From Moesziomyces globuligerus (lineage: Eukaryota > Basidiomycota > Ustilaginomycetes > Ustilaginales > Ustilaginaceae): DNA of 64,000 bases. A program made the translations under genes and the position numbers. Position 1 is the first letter of the stretch, and every line of letters begins with the position of its first letter. The stretch is from positions 1-64,000 of the forward strand of contig JARVLF010000023.1 in assembly GCA_030849465.1 (NCBI GenBank), read 5' to 3'. This document shows, one piece after another, positions 29,386 through 40,374 of this stretch. Below the pieces are notes generated by a model. It worked only from the letters and a program-made list of their open reading frames with translations. It was not told where the DNA came from and ran no database searches.

Positions 29386-32300
29386 CTATACGTCGTGCGC
29401 GGCTGCAGCACGGTACAGCCGCTCGTCGTGCTTCTCCTTGAGCATGTCGAACCCGCGCAGCGAGCTCTCGCCCACCAGCGACTGCACGATCGCCCGGAAC
29501 TTGTCCAGCTCGGTCGCCAGCGTCAGCGCCGCCATCCTCGCCGTCGTATAGCGCAGGTACATCGGGTCGCGCAGAATGTTCCATCGCAGCACATCCTGTC
29601 CCTCGCCGGCACCGTCCGGACCAGCTGCGTTCGACTCGGCCGCCTTGCTTCGCAGCAGCTCGTCGATCCTGCGGTTGCGAGCCGAGTACTTGAGGTGGTT
29701 CTCCAGCAGCGAGAACGATGCGTGATTCAGACGTTCGCCGTTGCGCAGCGCCTTGGACAGAATGTCAAACGTCATGCAGATCTCCGAAAGGTACTGCGGA
29801 TCCAGCAGCGACGTCGACGAAGACAGCATCAGCTGCCAATCCATGCTGCTCCGTTCGCTCTGCTCGTTCGATCCGGAAGCCCTCGGCTTGTCGCCTTCGG
29901 ACAGCGTCGCGATTCCGTCAAACCCGCGCACCGAGCACAGGATCGCTCCCAGCGACTCGACAATCGTCGCATGCACCGCCGCCATCTCCACATACCGCTC
30001 CGCAGGCCATCGTCCCCGGATGTGGAAGTCCATCGTAGCCAGTCCGATCTGCATCGGATACATGGCCACGCGCGCATTGATCCCCATGAATCGCGCTCGG
30101 ATCAGCGGCTCTCGCTCCTGCCAAAGCTGCAGGATCGCTTCGGTGCTCGACGCCTTCTTTTCGCTCCCGCTCGCGTCGAGCTGATGGTCAAACTGGTTGC
30201 GCTCCGCCTCCTGCTCCACCAGTCGGTTTCGCGCAATCCATACCTCCATCACCTCGATCATCAGCTCGTTCAGCTGGCGCGTCACCTTGGCCATGCTCTT
30301 GCGCAGCAGCAGCCGGCTCGACGCGGGACGAGGCAGCACCATGACGATGAGCGCCACCGCCATGCCGATGATCACCAGCAGCGTGCGCTTCCACGCAATC
30401 GTGATGCCGACGCCGCTGTTGACCGTCACCTGTAGGTGCGTGTCGATCCAAGAGTAGCCCACGATGAGCACCACCGACACGTTGAGCATAATTGCAGGCA
30501 GCAGCAGCATCTTGGGCGCAAACACGCGCAGGAAGACCAGAGGCAGGAAGCCCACTGCCGTCGCCGCGCCTAGTCCGTATGCGTTGCCACGACCAAGACC
30601 CGTGGAAATATACCACAGCACTGCTCCGTACAGTAAGCCGATCACCGTGCCAATGAAGCGCATGGCGAACGTGAACACCAGCTCACCGCCAGACAGCGCA
30701 GCAGCGGTCTGCGCCATGATCAGCGCCCAGATTCCACGGTTCTGGTACACAAATTCGGCCGAGCTGGGAAGCACCTGCGTGATCCAGATGGCGAACGTCG
30801 CGATGCACATGCGCAGCGCATAGATACCCGTCGGTCCGCTGACAAAGTAGTACGTCGCCGCTACGCCCCGCCCGATGCGGTGCACCACGCTCGTCGGCGG
30901 CAGGGCGTCCGGGTCGCGCGGGTAGTGGCGCGGCTTTTTCTCGCCCTTGCTCTTCTTAGCGCCTCGCTTCTTGGACACGTGTCCATTCGCAGGCGACGGC
31001 GCCTTCTCTTCGTCCATAGCCCGAGACGAGCTAGTTTGCGAAGAGGCGGTGCGAGTGTCATCTGACTCGGTATCGCTCTCGCCCTCGAGATGGTCGGCGA
31101 CATCAGAGCCGGGAGTGGTGTTGCTTTCCGAAGCCGTGTGGGCGCGGTCCTGTCGAAAGTCGCGATCCATGTCGTCTTCGCGCTCGAATTCACCATCTGC
31201 AGGGCCGAAACGGTCCAAGCCGTCCGAAGAGCCGCGCTTGCCGCTGCTGAGGATGCCGACAAGACGTCCCAGATGTTTGGGCCACCAGATGCGCTTCTTG
31301 GCGCCGGCACGATCGGCGATGGCAAGCATCTCGGCGTGGAACTGCGAGATGGATTCGAGCGTGTCGATGAGGTTGGTGACAAATACGAGGCAGACGTGCA
31401 AAGGTCGGACGCCGCGGCGGAAGGCGTAGATGGATTCCCTGGTGTTTAAAAAGTGCTCTTCGAGGTTGAGACCGGGATGGGTGGCGCGGAAGTGGTCGGC
31501 GTATGGCTGCAGAAGCTCGAAACGACGGTCGTTGAGTAGCTCTTGGCGAGCGCGCTCGAGGGCCGACTTGGATTCGTGGAGCTGAGCGAGCACCTCGTCG
31601 ATGGGCTGCTTCTGCCTCCAGGCCAGGTTTGCTTCAAAGTAAGCCTGGACAGCGGCGACCGAGTCGGCTGCTGCATCAAGCGAGGGCCTGGATGCGCTGT
31701 GAAGAATGCTGAGCATACGCGACATGGTGACCTGCTGCTGAGCTTCGCTCTTGAAGACGTCACGGCGCACGCGGTGGATGGTGATGGTTTCGTGTAGACG
31801 GACGGGCTGCAGGCGTTCTTTGGTCGGCACGGCTTCGGTGCCGTGTTCGCCGTCGACGTCGTAGCCTTGCTCGAACTTGGAAGGATCCCAGTTCTCGTCG
31901 AAGGTTGACGGATCGGCGATACCCAACTCGTGGTGGACGAGACGCCAGAAGGAGCTGAGCAGGGTGAGCTGGAGGTTGACGGAGCGCGCCTTTCTGTACA
32001 TGAGCTTCATGTCGTGGGCGCCGAAGTAGGAGCGATAGAATTCCATGCCAAGGAAGGCGGTCATACCGTTGAGATCCTCGAGCTGTTCGACGAGGGCACC
32101 GCGGTTGGCCTTGACCTTGGCGAGCAGGTCAGCCGCGGTACTCGCAGCCTCGTCCTCTGCCTTGAGGCTGAGGTGAAGGTAATCGGTGGAGGGCTGATCG
32201 AGGTGTGGGCGAGCCGAAGGAGTCGAGGCTGGGTCGTGGTGCTTGGCCGTATCGGCGAGCGCCTCGGTGTGCATACGGAGCAGGGAGCGGGTAGTGTCCA

Positions 32301-33108
32301 GCATGGAGACGAAACGAAGCTGCCAGGAGTAAGAGAGGGTCTCTGGAAAGATGAGGATCTGCGCTGCCAGACAGATGGCCATGGCGCATCCGATGGGGAT
32401 CATGAAGATTTCGCCGAGCGTATACCGGGCATACGGAAAGAGTGGGCCGTAGGTTGTCATGATATCGAGCACGATGAGCATGAAAATGGAAGCGATCTTG
32501 AGCTTAGGCAGCTTGACCTGAAGGACGGCGGAGAGGTAGACGCCGAGGATGAGAAAGATGCCGTAGACGGCAGTTGAGCGGACGTCGAGGTAGGCGCCCT
32601 GGAAGACGGACGAGGTGACGTAGGCCTCGGGATTGGTGGCGCTGGCTGCTGAGGATCGAACGCGCTGTACGGCGGACTGCAAGAGCTCCTGACTCCTGGC
32701 GCGAGATGCGGCGGCAGCAGCAGCGCATCCCCAGGCCCAGCCGATACAGGAGCCGGTGACGATCATGCCAAAGGCGAGGACGAAGAGGAAGAAGGGCATC
32801 GATGGCGGGACCATGAGGGTGAGCATGCAGGAGAAGAAAGCGGCCTGGCCGAGAACGCGGAGCGAGGGGCCAGGAATCATGAGGACGAATGCCGCCCAGC
32901 TTGCGACCCAGCATCTTGCCAAGATGCGAAGGGAGCGCTTCGACTTGAGGTTGTCGGTGATCCAGGCGGGGATCTTCGAGGCCGCCGGTGGCTGCGGATC
33001 CGACTTGTTCGAGGCAGCATTGGTGCCTTGAGGCTTACTGCGAGCCTGCGAGTCTTGCGACAGGGAAGCTCGATCCCGGTGCTCGGTCTGCGCCGGCGCC
33101 GACGCCAT
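29386..33108 (-). CDS. BRE4-like membrane protein (putative ER transporter, DUF2421/FUSC type)
   Basis: The single exon encodes 1240 residues. After a hydrophilic N-terminus, residues about 60-270 hold six hydrophobic helices (VASWAAFVLMIPGPSLRVLG, FFLFVLAFGMIVTGSCIGWAWG and others), as in the 'putative ER transporter, 6TM, N-terminal' family. A long cytosolic segment with an acidic Ser-rich part follows. A second hydrophobic bundle (about residues 755-920, with RNRGIWALIMAQTAAALSGG-like sequence) and a C-terminal DUF2421-type helical domain come last. The arrangement is that of fungal brefeldin-A-sensitivity protein Bre4 and of aromatic-acid-exporter/FUSC relatives. Transport or a role in membrane trafficking is suggested by family only. 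Length and domain order look complete. Confidence 0.85.
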   Translation of the reverse strand: MASAPAQTEHRDRASLSQDSQARSKPQGTNAASNKSDPQPPAASKIPAWITDNLKSKRSLRILARCWVASWAAFVLMIPGPSLRVLGQAAFFSCMLTLMVPPSMPFFLFVLAFGMIVTGSCIGWAWGCAAAAAASRARSQELLQSAVQRVRSSAASATNPEAYVTSSVFQGAYLDVRSTAVYGIFLILGVYLSAVLQVKLPKLKIASIFMLIVLDIMTTYGPLFPYARYTLGEIFMIPIGCAMAICLAAQILIFPETLSYSWQLRFVSMLDTTRSLLRMHTEALADTAKHHDPASTPSARPHLDQPSTDYLHLSLKAEDEAASTAADLLAKVKANRGALVEQLEDLNGMTAFLGMEFYRSYFGAHDMKLMYRKARSVNLQLTLLSSFWRLVHHELGIADPSTFDENWDPSKFEQGYDVDGEHGTEAVPTKERLQPVRLHETITIHRVRRDVFKSEAQQQVTMSRMLSILHSASRPSLDAAADSVAAVQAYFEANLAWRQKQPIDEVLAQLHESKSALERARQELLNDRRFELLQPYADHFRATHPGLNLEEHFLNTRESIYAFRRGVRPLHVCLVFVTNLIDTLESISQFHAEMLAIADRAGAKKRIWWPKHLGRLVGILSSGKRGSSDGLDRFGPADGEFEREDDMDRDFRQDRAHTASESNTTPGSDVADHLEGESDTESDDTRTASSQTSSSRAMDEEKAPSPANGHVSKKRGAKKSKGEKKPRHYPRDPDALPPTSVVHRIGRGVAATYYFVSGPTGIYALRMCIATFAIWITQVLPSSAEFVYQNRGIWALIMAQTAAALSGGELVFTFAMRFIGTVIGLLYGAVLWYISTGLGRGNAYGLGAATAVGFLPLVFLRVFAPKMLLLPAIMLNVSVVLIVGYSWIDTHLQVTVNSGVGITIAWKRTLLVIIGMAVALIVMVLPRPASSRLLLRKSMAKVTRQLNELMIEVMEVWIARNRLVEQEAERNQFDHQLDASGSEKKASSTEAILQLWQEREPLIRARFMGINARVAMYPMQIGLATMDFHIRGRWPAERYVEMAAVHATIVESLGAILCSVRGFDGIATLSEGDKPRASGSNEQSERSSMDWQLMLSSSTSLLDPQYLSEICMTFDILSKALRNGERLNHASFSLLENHLKYSARNRRIDELLRSKAAESNAAGPDGAGEGQDVLRWNILRDPMYLRYTTARMAALTLATELDKFRAIVQSLVGESSLRGFDMLKEKHDERLYRAAAAHDV

Positions 33109-33708
33109 GGTGGCAAGGATGTATGCTTCTGTTCTAGGATGATGCAGAAAAAGACAAGCGGCAAAACGCAGGCGTCCAGGGATGATAGAAGGAGCAGCAC
33201 AGCACAGCTCAGCGCAGGGAAGAACCGATTGCGCGGGGTTGGCTTCGAGCTCGCTTGTCGTCTAAAGATCTATTGATGGACCATCGCTTGGTGAGAAGGA
33301 AAGAGGCGACGATGGGACGGGACGAAGGGCTCCTAAACAAGGAGCAGGAGCGCGGGCTCGGAAATGTGAATGCAAGCACGGAAGCCTCGAGGTGCATGGC
33401 ATGCATCCGAGATCAAATCAGACGAAATGCGGAGATTTGCTAGCTTGCAGCTGCTCGGCTCGGTTGATCCGAATGCATCATCACACCAAGACGCGCATCA
33501 CACCGAATCTCAGACCAAAACACACAATAAAGCTCACCGTAGGTGTCGATCTAACAAATCGGATCCTTTGTCCTCGTGCTCACCACACAGCATCACACGC
33601 ACGCACGGTCCTTTGGGTCCACATGATCAACGGTTCGATGTTGAATGACAATGACTTGCAACAGAGACGAGTTTGCTAGGATTGAGACTGGTTGCAGGTC
33701 TCAGCATG
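33109..33708. other. Intergenic, BRE4-like promoter and PNUTS-like 3' flank
   Basis: These 600 bp show only short frames. The sequence is less GC-rich near 33480-33560. I see no gene or RNA in it. Confidence 0.5.
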
Positions 33709-36700
33709 TCAACCGTGACGGAAGTGGCACGATGCGCCACGGAAGCAGTTGCCCGAAGCATAGAACTTGCAGGGCTTGGTATGCAGCTTGGAGTGCCAGG
33801 TCGCTGCGCCTCCCGCTCCGCTGCTGTGCTGGTTCGCGTGCGAACCTTCCCAGCCGCTGTACTGGCCGTAGTCGTATCGAGAACCGCCGTACTGCTGCGG
33901 CGCCCCACCGTACTGCGATGGTGGCTGCGAGGCGTCGGTGCTGCCTCGCACGTAGTCGTGGTTGTATTCGCCGGGGTAGCTTTCTTCCACCGGCGCCGCA
34001 GCCACTCCGTGGCCCCTTGCCGACAGGCTCGATAAGAGCGACGAGATGCCATCCGTCGTGACCTGCCGAGAAGCCATCGCAGCATTCACAGCGTTCGCCG
34101 ACGGGCCGCTGCTCTTGGCCCGATCCACGATCGACTTGAGTACGTTGACGTCAAAGTTGAGCCCCGCAGGCGCCGAGCTCGTGGCGGCCTCGTTCCAAGA
34201 CGCGCTCGCCCCGCTTCCGCCCAGCAGCGGTTTCACTTTGGAGAGTAAAGCGCCGATATCGGCTTGCGATGGTGCTCCACTGCTAACGCTGGCGGAAGCG
34301 TCGTCAGTCGCTGGGCCTTCGTACTCGTCTCCAGGCATCTCTGCTTCGTGCGCATAATCCATCTCCTCCGCTTCAGCTCCCTCTCCCATCCAGGGCGTCG
34401 GAATCTCCAGCGTCTCACCTCCCTTGAGCTCCTCGGGTGGCTCCGATCTGGTTCCAGCCTGCTCCAGCTGGCTTTCATCCGGGCTCATCGGCTCCTCGCC
34501 CTCCGCGTACACCACCTCTTCGAGCTCCGCGTTGCGTCGCGTCTGGAACGGTCCCTCGACCGACTCGCTACCGAATGGTGCATCCATATCCATCGTCTGG
34601 TCCACCTCCCGTGGCTCGTACCACTCCATCTGTGCTTCCATCGTGCTGACGACCTGGCGCAGCGCATCTCCCTCGTCGTGCTGCACTCCCCCCAGCCCTT
34701 TCTCCAACAGCTCGGCATGCTGCGCATCGTCCTGGCCATAGTCTGCCGGCTCGATCAGCTTGACCGCCACCAGCTCGCTGTCCTCCTTCCACCTTACTCG
34801 TTTCTTGGCCTTGGTCTTCACTTCCGCCTTCTCCGCTTCTTTGCCTGGTCGACCCGCCGCCCGATCGTTGCTGTTGCCGCCACTTAGTGTGCCTAAGAAG
34901 TTCATCACGCTCTGGCCCGCGCTCAACCGATTCGCGCCCGTCGCGCCCGTCGCCGCCGTGGTCGAGCCGGTCAAAGGCTTCTTCGCGTTGCCACCACCAA
35001 AGAAGGACAATCCTGGCTTGGCGCTTGCGCTGGCAGCGCTTGCCTTGGCCGTCTTCGTAGCCGCTGCAGCTGCCGTCGTTGCGCTGGCAGTCTTGTACCG
35101 CTTAGCGCCGCTTTCGCTCGCAGCGTCCGCGTCCGACGGCTTCCGCTTGGCAGACGCCGAGCTTGCGGAAGCAGCTGAAGCCTCAGCAGGGCGTGGCTTG
35201 GACGAAGAACCCGCCGCATCTTCCGCCTCGATCACTTTGGTCCACTTGACCTTCAGACTCTCGGCGAGTTTGCGTGCGCTGGGGTCGACAGCGCGCAGGG
35301 AGACACCCGTGATCGCCTTGCCGAGTCCGGCTTCGTCCGTGAGATATGCCTTGCGCATCGTCACATAGTCAAGGACGGCGAGCAGCGGCTGCAGGGTCTC
35401 CCTGTAGCGTCGACTCAGATCAGCGACTCCTTCAGTCACTTTCTTGGGCGGCACCGTCTGGCGCAACCACGTGGACAGGATGTGTCGGCCCGCGGGACTC
35501 GCCATCCATGCTCCAAAGAACTTCCTGCGTCCGGTCTCGGAAAAGCCCTTGCCCTTCTCCAGCGTCGCAATAGCATGAAGCGTGTCCACGATCGACTTGC
35601 GCACTTCGACGCCCGTCGTGACCGGTTTGCGGAACCTGCCTTCAGAGTCGAACTCGCACAAGATCTTCACCAGCTCTCGCGCCGAGGCGTTTGGTTCGCG
35701 CTCGACCGACAGCCGTGACAGCGGCTGTTTCGCCCTGGACCAAAGCAAACCGTCGACAGTCGCTAGAGGCTTGACGGTGCTGGCCGGTGTGCTTGCGGGG
35801 GCACTCGTGGCAGGCGGGCTTGCTGATTTTGTCGCCAAAGCCCGTGCAGGAGGCAAAGGGGGTGTGCCGGGCTCTGCATTGGTGGATGTGGTTGCAGTAG
35901 CTGTGACGGTCGCCGTAGACGACACGGATGCAGGCGCTTGCTCCGGTTCCTTGCTGACCGCCCGGGCGATTCCAGGAAGCTGAGTGAGCTTCATCTGGCG
36001 AAGCTTCTGCTTCTTCTTCTCAGCAGGCGCGTTTGAAACGATCAGGTTGGGATCGGTTGTAGTTGCTCCCGTTGCGGCGGATATACTGGCTTGGCCCGTC
36101 GGCATTGATGACAGGGCCTGCGTGAAAGACAGCGCGTCTGCTAAAGAATGGCCCGACTGAGCATCGAACGTCTCGATCGATGTTTGTGGCGTTTGGGATG
36201 AGCCATTGTACATAGGGGCCGCCGGCTCAAACGCGTGGTTCTGATACGACACTTGTTGTGCTGGATGATTCCCCTGCCAGTGAGAGTGAGATTGGTTGGG
36301 TGCCTCTTGACTCTGCGACGCCTCTCCTAGGAACAAGTTTGCCGGCAGCTGCGAACTTGGTCCGGAGGTAGGGAAGATCGCTTGGAAAAGCGTGTCTGGA
36401 TCAGCGTTGGGATAGTGCCTCTGCAGCTCCTGCATCATGTTGGCGTTGATCGTCATTGCTTGTTGTGGATAAGCGCTTGAGGCGGGTAGCACTGAGATGC
36501 TCTGACCCGCGACTGAGGATGGCGCAGGAGCAAAGTTGTGGGCATGCTGCGATGCCAACAGGTGCTGTTGATGCTGTGGCTGAAGCTGATGCGGCTCGTA
36601 CTGTTGAAAGTGCTGTTGATGCTGGTGTTGCTGCAGCTGAGGCGGCTGTTGGTACTGCTGTTGATGCTGTTGCGCGTCCTGAAAGGGGTATGTTTGATGT

Positions 36701-36807
36701 GTTGGATGAGAGGCTTCCGTTGTGCCATGGCCAGGATGCCAGGCCAGCTGCGGGTCGTTGCTGCTCTGCTGCACCGGCCAAGACTCGAAGCTCGTAGGTG
36801 GATTCAT
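33709..36807 (-). CDS. PNUTS/Ppn1-like PP1 regulatory protein (TFIIS-N, RVxF, CCCH finger)
   Basis: The ATG at 36807 gives 1032 residues in one exon. The first 170 residues are Gln/His-rich. Residues about 350-500 contain a helical TFIIS N-terminal/LW-like domain (SARELVKILCEFDSEGRF through GRHILSTWLRQTV). A long Ala/Ser region follows, then KKRVRWKEDSELVAVKLIE. R670-W673 fits the RVxF docking motif for protein phosphatase 1 and is followed by a beta-strand-like segment, as in PNUTS. The C-terminus ends in a CCCH finger (C-x7-C-x5-C-x3-H, CKFYASGNC...CHFRHG). This order (TFIIS-N, PP1 motif, C-terminal CCCH) is that of animal PNUTS/PPP1R10. Fission yeast Ppn1 is the fungal relative in the 3'-end-processing phosphatase module. 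The expected role is targeting PP1 to RNA polymerase II and chromatin. Orthology is inferred from architecture. Confidence 0.8.
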   Translation of the reverse strand: MNPPTSFESWPVQQSSNDPQLAWHPGHGTTEASHPTHQTYPFQDAQQHQQQYQQPPQLQQHQHQQHFQQYEPHQLQPQHQQHLLASQHAHNFAPAPSSVAGQSISVLPASSAYPQQAMTINANMMQELQRHYPNADPDTLFQAIFPTSGPSSQLPANLFLGEASQSQEAPNQSHSHWQGNHPAQQVSYQNHAFEPAAPMYNGSSQTPQTSIETFDAQSGHSLADALSFTQALSSMPTGQASISAATGATTTDPNLIVSNAPAEKKKQKLRQMKLTQLPGIARAVSKEPEQAPASVSSTATVTATATTSTNAEPGTPPLPPARALATKSASPPATSAPASTPASTVKPLATVDGLLWSRAKQPLSRLSVEREPNASARELVKILCEFDSEGRFRKPVTTGVEVRKSIVDTLHAIATLEKGKGFSETGRRKFFGAWMASPAGRHILSTWLRQTVPPKKVTEGVADLSRRYRETLQPLLAVLDYVTMRKAYLTDEAGLGKAITGVSLRAVDPSARKLAESLKVKWTKVIEAEDAAGSSSKPRPAEASAASASSASAKRKPSDADAASESGAKRYKTASATTAAAAATKTAKASAASASAKPGLSFFGGGNAKKPLTGSTTAATGATGANRLSAGQSVMNFLGTLSGGNSNDRAAGRPGKEAEKAEVKTKAKKRVRWKEDSELVAVKLIEPADYGQDDAQHAELLEKGLGGVQHDEGDALRQVVSTMEAQMEWYEPREVDQTMDMDAPFGSESVEGPFQTRRNAELEEVVYAEGEEPMSPDESQLEQAGTRSEPPEELKGGETLEIPTPWMGEGAEAEEMDYAHEAEMPGDEYEGPATDDASASVSSGAPSQADIGALLSKVKPLLGGSGASASWNEAATSSAPAGLNFDVNVLKSIVDRAKSSGPSANAVNAAMASRQVTTDGISSLLSSLSARGHGVAAAPVEESYPGEYNHDYVRGSTDASQPPSQYGGAPQQYGGSRYDYGQYSGWEGSHANQHSSGAGGAATWHSKLHTKPCKFYASGNCFRGASCHFRHG

Positions 36808-39526
36808 CCTGATGGTACTTGCAGAGATGACGAAATGCCTAGAAAGCATCAGGGGACAAAGAGACGCAGGAATCAGTGACTGCTCTTTCACACTGCATTC
36901 GAAACGGTCCGAAGTGCGACATGATCTCAGGAAGATATTGCAGGCCCGATGTAGACTGCATTGACGTGCACATTCACATTCACACTAGCGGTCAACACCT
37001 TGTCGGAGTGGGTGGCGCCAGACCCCTCTCGCTTGAGGAGACTGGTGCATCCATGCGGCCGTGCAGCGGACGAGTCTGGGAACAAGTCCGAGGTCTTCCA
37101 GGGTGGCGAGATGCCCAGTGCACCATTCAGTTGCATATGAAGAAGGCGCTCGGGAAGGCAGCCAGGTCAGAGCGGCGGTGGTGCGCAATTTGACAGCGGC
37201 GCAATAAAAATCGCGCCTAGTGTTATATCGCCGCTTTCAACGCTTTTGGCAATTTGGCGCGCGCCACATAGCGGCGTGAGAGGCGCGAAGTAGAGAGCGC
37301 GCCCAAGCGCTTATCGGCAGCTTCCCTATGCTCTCCTGTTGAATTTGAGCTGCAGCTTTGAATCCAGCCTGGCAACTTGGTAGTCCGGATCGGGTTTTCA
37401 AATTGAAATCGGATTTGGGCTGGCCACCTTATTGAATTTCTTTGGTTATTGGTCGGTCGGCGTGCCACCAGCTGAACGGACTCAGCTTTGTAGCGGCGCG
37501 ATTCGCCAGAGCCACTAGGTCGCTGCGCTGTGCTATGCGGCCCGCTGCTGTGGGTCGTCGCGCCCCTGCTACTTCGCGCGGCTGTCTGCTGGCTGGCGTG
37601 GCCCCGCCTGGTCGGCTCGCTGGCCGGCTCGCTCGCGCGATCATGGGCACCAAAACATTCGCTCTCAAGGTCGCCGCACTTTATGGACGCTTTCATCATG
37701 TTGGAAGTACTTACCGTAGTCAGCCCGGTGGTGCTGTGTGTGAGCTTGATGGTTTCTTGATGTGTTGGTCCGGTCGAGGTTTACGGATGCCGCTTGATCG
37801 AACGATGCTGTGACCGAGTCGAGCCGCTGCGGAGGCCGATGGTATCCGTCGCCTCAGCTTGGATGACCTCGTCCGTTGAGCGTGATCCAGAGAAGAACGG
37901 CACTTTTTTCTTTCAATGCACTCGATGCGGCACACTGAAGTGACCCTCTGAGCTGCAAGCTGCGCGTCTCTGCTATGCCACGGATATAGTATGCCAGCTC
38001 CCGGTCGTCGAACAAGACACAGGGAGAGAGGGATACCGTTCACCGGCAACGAGACTGCCCGCCAGCCAATTTTCTTTCTCGCCGTGTCTTACGCCTGCTT
38101 CCACACCCAGCAGATCCGTGATATGCTGTGCGAGCGGGTAGACAACAACTCCCTTGACCGTATCAAGATGAGGCGAAGATTGAGAAGACGATGGAGGTTG
38201 CGAAGGAAGGAGCGCGAATCACGCGGGCTAAACTAGAAGCACCGCGGCAGGCCACCCTTCTACCAACGGGCCGTCCGAGACCAGCAGGGTTCGCACGCGT
38301 TGCATCCGCCTGCAACTCAGCCGTGCGGCTTGGCAGTCTCGGCCGGGAAAGCGATTTTTGTCAGGGGCGTGGTTGGCGTGGCTAGCGGGCCAATTCAGCC
38401 TGGGGTTGGAGTACCAGCATTTGACTTTGGATTTTTGGGGGTTGAAGTGCGCCAGAGACTCGGCTTACAACGGCAACAAAGTGGACTCAAGCCGGTCTGT
38501 AGCGGTGCTAGTAGCGGTGCTAGTAGCGGTGCAATTGCCCCACTTGAGCAGACGTTGAGAGCGAATACTAGATATACGTAGCCTTTTGCATTTGTCTATT
38601 CACTCGTTTTCCCTCCTTTCCACACTGGATTCATTCGATTCAAACCCGGGCTACCACCTATCTCGACCGTCTACACTTGCATACTTACATTCACAGTATT
38701 TGTCCCTTCGAGGTCGCAATCCAAGCGTTGCCCTTTCAAGCCCTTTAGTCTCCCTGCCCCTTCCGAACAGCGCAGGGTTCTTCCAGGGTAAGTCGGTCGC
38801 TTACTCTCCAGAGAGGCCGTCGTTGGCTGCGTTCATGTGCGTCGTCCGCTGCAGCATCACTCCCGGCGCCGTCGGCGGTCTACGAGTATCTATGGCTGGC
38901 GTAGGCTGGGCCGAGCCAGGCCAGGCTGGGCTGAAGCTCGCTACAATGCTCAGCCGGGACGACTTGCGCGCAGCAGCCGTGCTCGTTGTCGATGGCAATG
39001 AGGAGGAGGTCTAGCGCCGAGCTCATCGGAACTGGCTCAAGCTTCTTCAATGTGACCAGAGCGCTGATGCTAGTATGATAATCCGCTCTGCTTCTCCTTT
39101 GCCCCACTTGCTGCCCCTCACGGCCTCTCTGTCTCGTCGCCGGTCGCCTACGCTACGATGTCTGCTCGTCTCGGCGATGTCGGCGTTGGGTTGGATGCTT
39201 GGCCCTGACCAACTTGCACCTCGTCCGTTGGCCTGTGCGATTTTCGTTGCCATGTTATATCGCGAAACGCCAACGCCAACCGCCGACGCCGACGCGCTGT
39301 CGCGCCTCCTCCACCCTGTTCGGATGGGTCTGTCGCGCCTGGACCCTTGTTGCTTGATGCTCGCTCGTCTTGACACCTGCAGCCCGACATCACGACCGCC
39401 ATTGCCACCGTCGCTCCCGTCGAAGTGGACTCGCCATCTGCTGCCGCCTCCCACAGAACCGCCTTCGCGATTGATATCGAAGCGTCCGATTCCGACGTGC
39501 GCACGTCGCCCACCATCTTTTCCGCC
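36808..39526. other. Long intergenic region, no gene supported
   Basis: These 2.7 kb separate divergent genes (PNUTS-like and HMG-box). All long frames are compositionally poor. A 12-base unit AGCGGTGCTAGT repeats 2.7 times at 38501-38532. The 900 bp before the HMG gene are pyrimidine-rich, with a GGTAAGT donor-like site near 38787, so a spliced 5' leader is possible. A tRNA or other RNA was looked for and not found. Confidence 0.5.
38501..38532. repeat. 12-bp tandem repeat AGCGGTGCTAGT
   Basis: Two perfect 12-base units and a partial third lie in tandem in the upstream region of the HMG-box gene. Confidence 0.85.
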
Positions 39527-40374
39527 ATGAACGCCGCCAACTTTGACCAGTATGGTCTGCTCTCGCATTCGGTGAATGCGTCGCATCAGCACCATGCGAC
39601 GTCGCATCATCATCACACGCAGCAGCAGCCGCATCACCAGTTCAACTCGGCGCTCGCTCACTCGGGTGCTCAGGGCGATGACATTTTCATCGCACGTCAG
39701 ACGGTGAGTGAATCTCGACCCTACGCAAAGACTTCCGAGGGCTAGAAGCAGGTACTGATCGAGGTCAGCGGTGTTGCGTTGTCGTTGTCGTTGTTGTCTA
39801 GATGTTTGATGCGGTGAGTCGGCTGTCTGCGCAGCTGCGGCATGCGGCGGATTCGTGCGATGCCTTTGTCAAGGTGGTGGCGCGACAGAACCCAAACGTG
39901 GCAGCGCTCGTGTTGGCGCAGCAGGGCAATGTTTCGGGCGCAGGGGGTGCGCCGGGGGTTCCTACGTCGTTTGACTTTCTCAGCATTGCGAATGGATCGC
40001 ATCCCGGGGTGGCTGCCGCTGGAGCCGAGACGGCGGCGGCAGCAGGCACGGCAGGAGCCAACGGCAAGGCGGCCAAGAAGCTGAGCAAGCTGCAGAAGCG
40101 CAAGGAGAAGCGTCTGCGCGATCCGGATGCGCCCAAGCGTCCGCCGAGTGCGTACCTCTTGTTCCAGAACGAGGTGCGTCAGGAGATCCGCAAGAAACAT
40201 CCGGGCATGCCGTACTCGGACGTGCTCGGCAAGGTCTCGGAGGCCTGGAAGGCGCTCACCGACGAGCAGCGCAAGGTGTACCAGGACAAGACGACCGAAA
40301 ACATGGCAACCTGGAACCAGCAGAAGAAGGAACACGAGGCTACCATGAACCCCACCCTCTCGCTAGAGGAGTAG
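39527..40374 (+). CDS. HMG-box protein
   Basis: The exons are 39527-39703 and 39802-40374, with a 98-nt intron (donor GTGAGT, acceptor TAG). They give about 249 residues. The N-terminal exon is His/Gln-rich. The second exon begins with a helical segment (MFDAVSRLSAQLRHAADSC), then an Ala/Gly linker. A Lys-rich stretch and one HMG box follow (about residues 165-235), which opens DPDAPKRPPSAYLLFQNEVR and contains WKALTDEQRKVYQDK. The 'PKRPPSAY..F' start and the W..L.......Y pattern are those of sequence-nonspecific HMGB/NHP6/HMO1-like boxes, which bend DNA in chromatin. MATA_HMG mating-type factors look different in the first helix. The ATG at 39527 is the first in frame near the exon. The frame is open further up from GTG 39425, so an upstream exon cannot be excluded. 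Confidence 0.85.

Noticed and set aside
38630..38665. GGTTTGAATCGAATGA-like sequence considered as a tRNA T-loop
   Set aside because: No matching acceptor stem, anticodon arm or A-box could be laid out around it.
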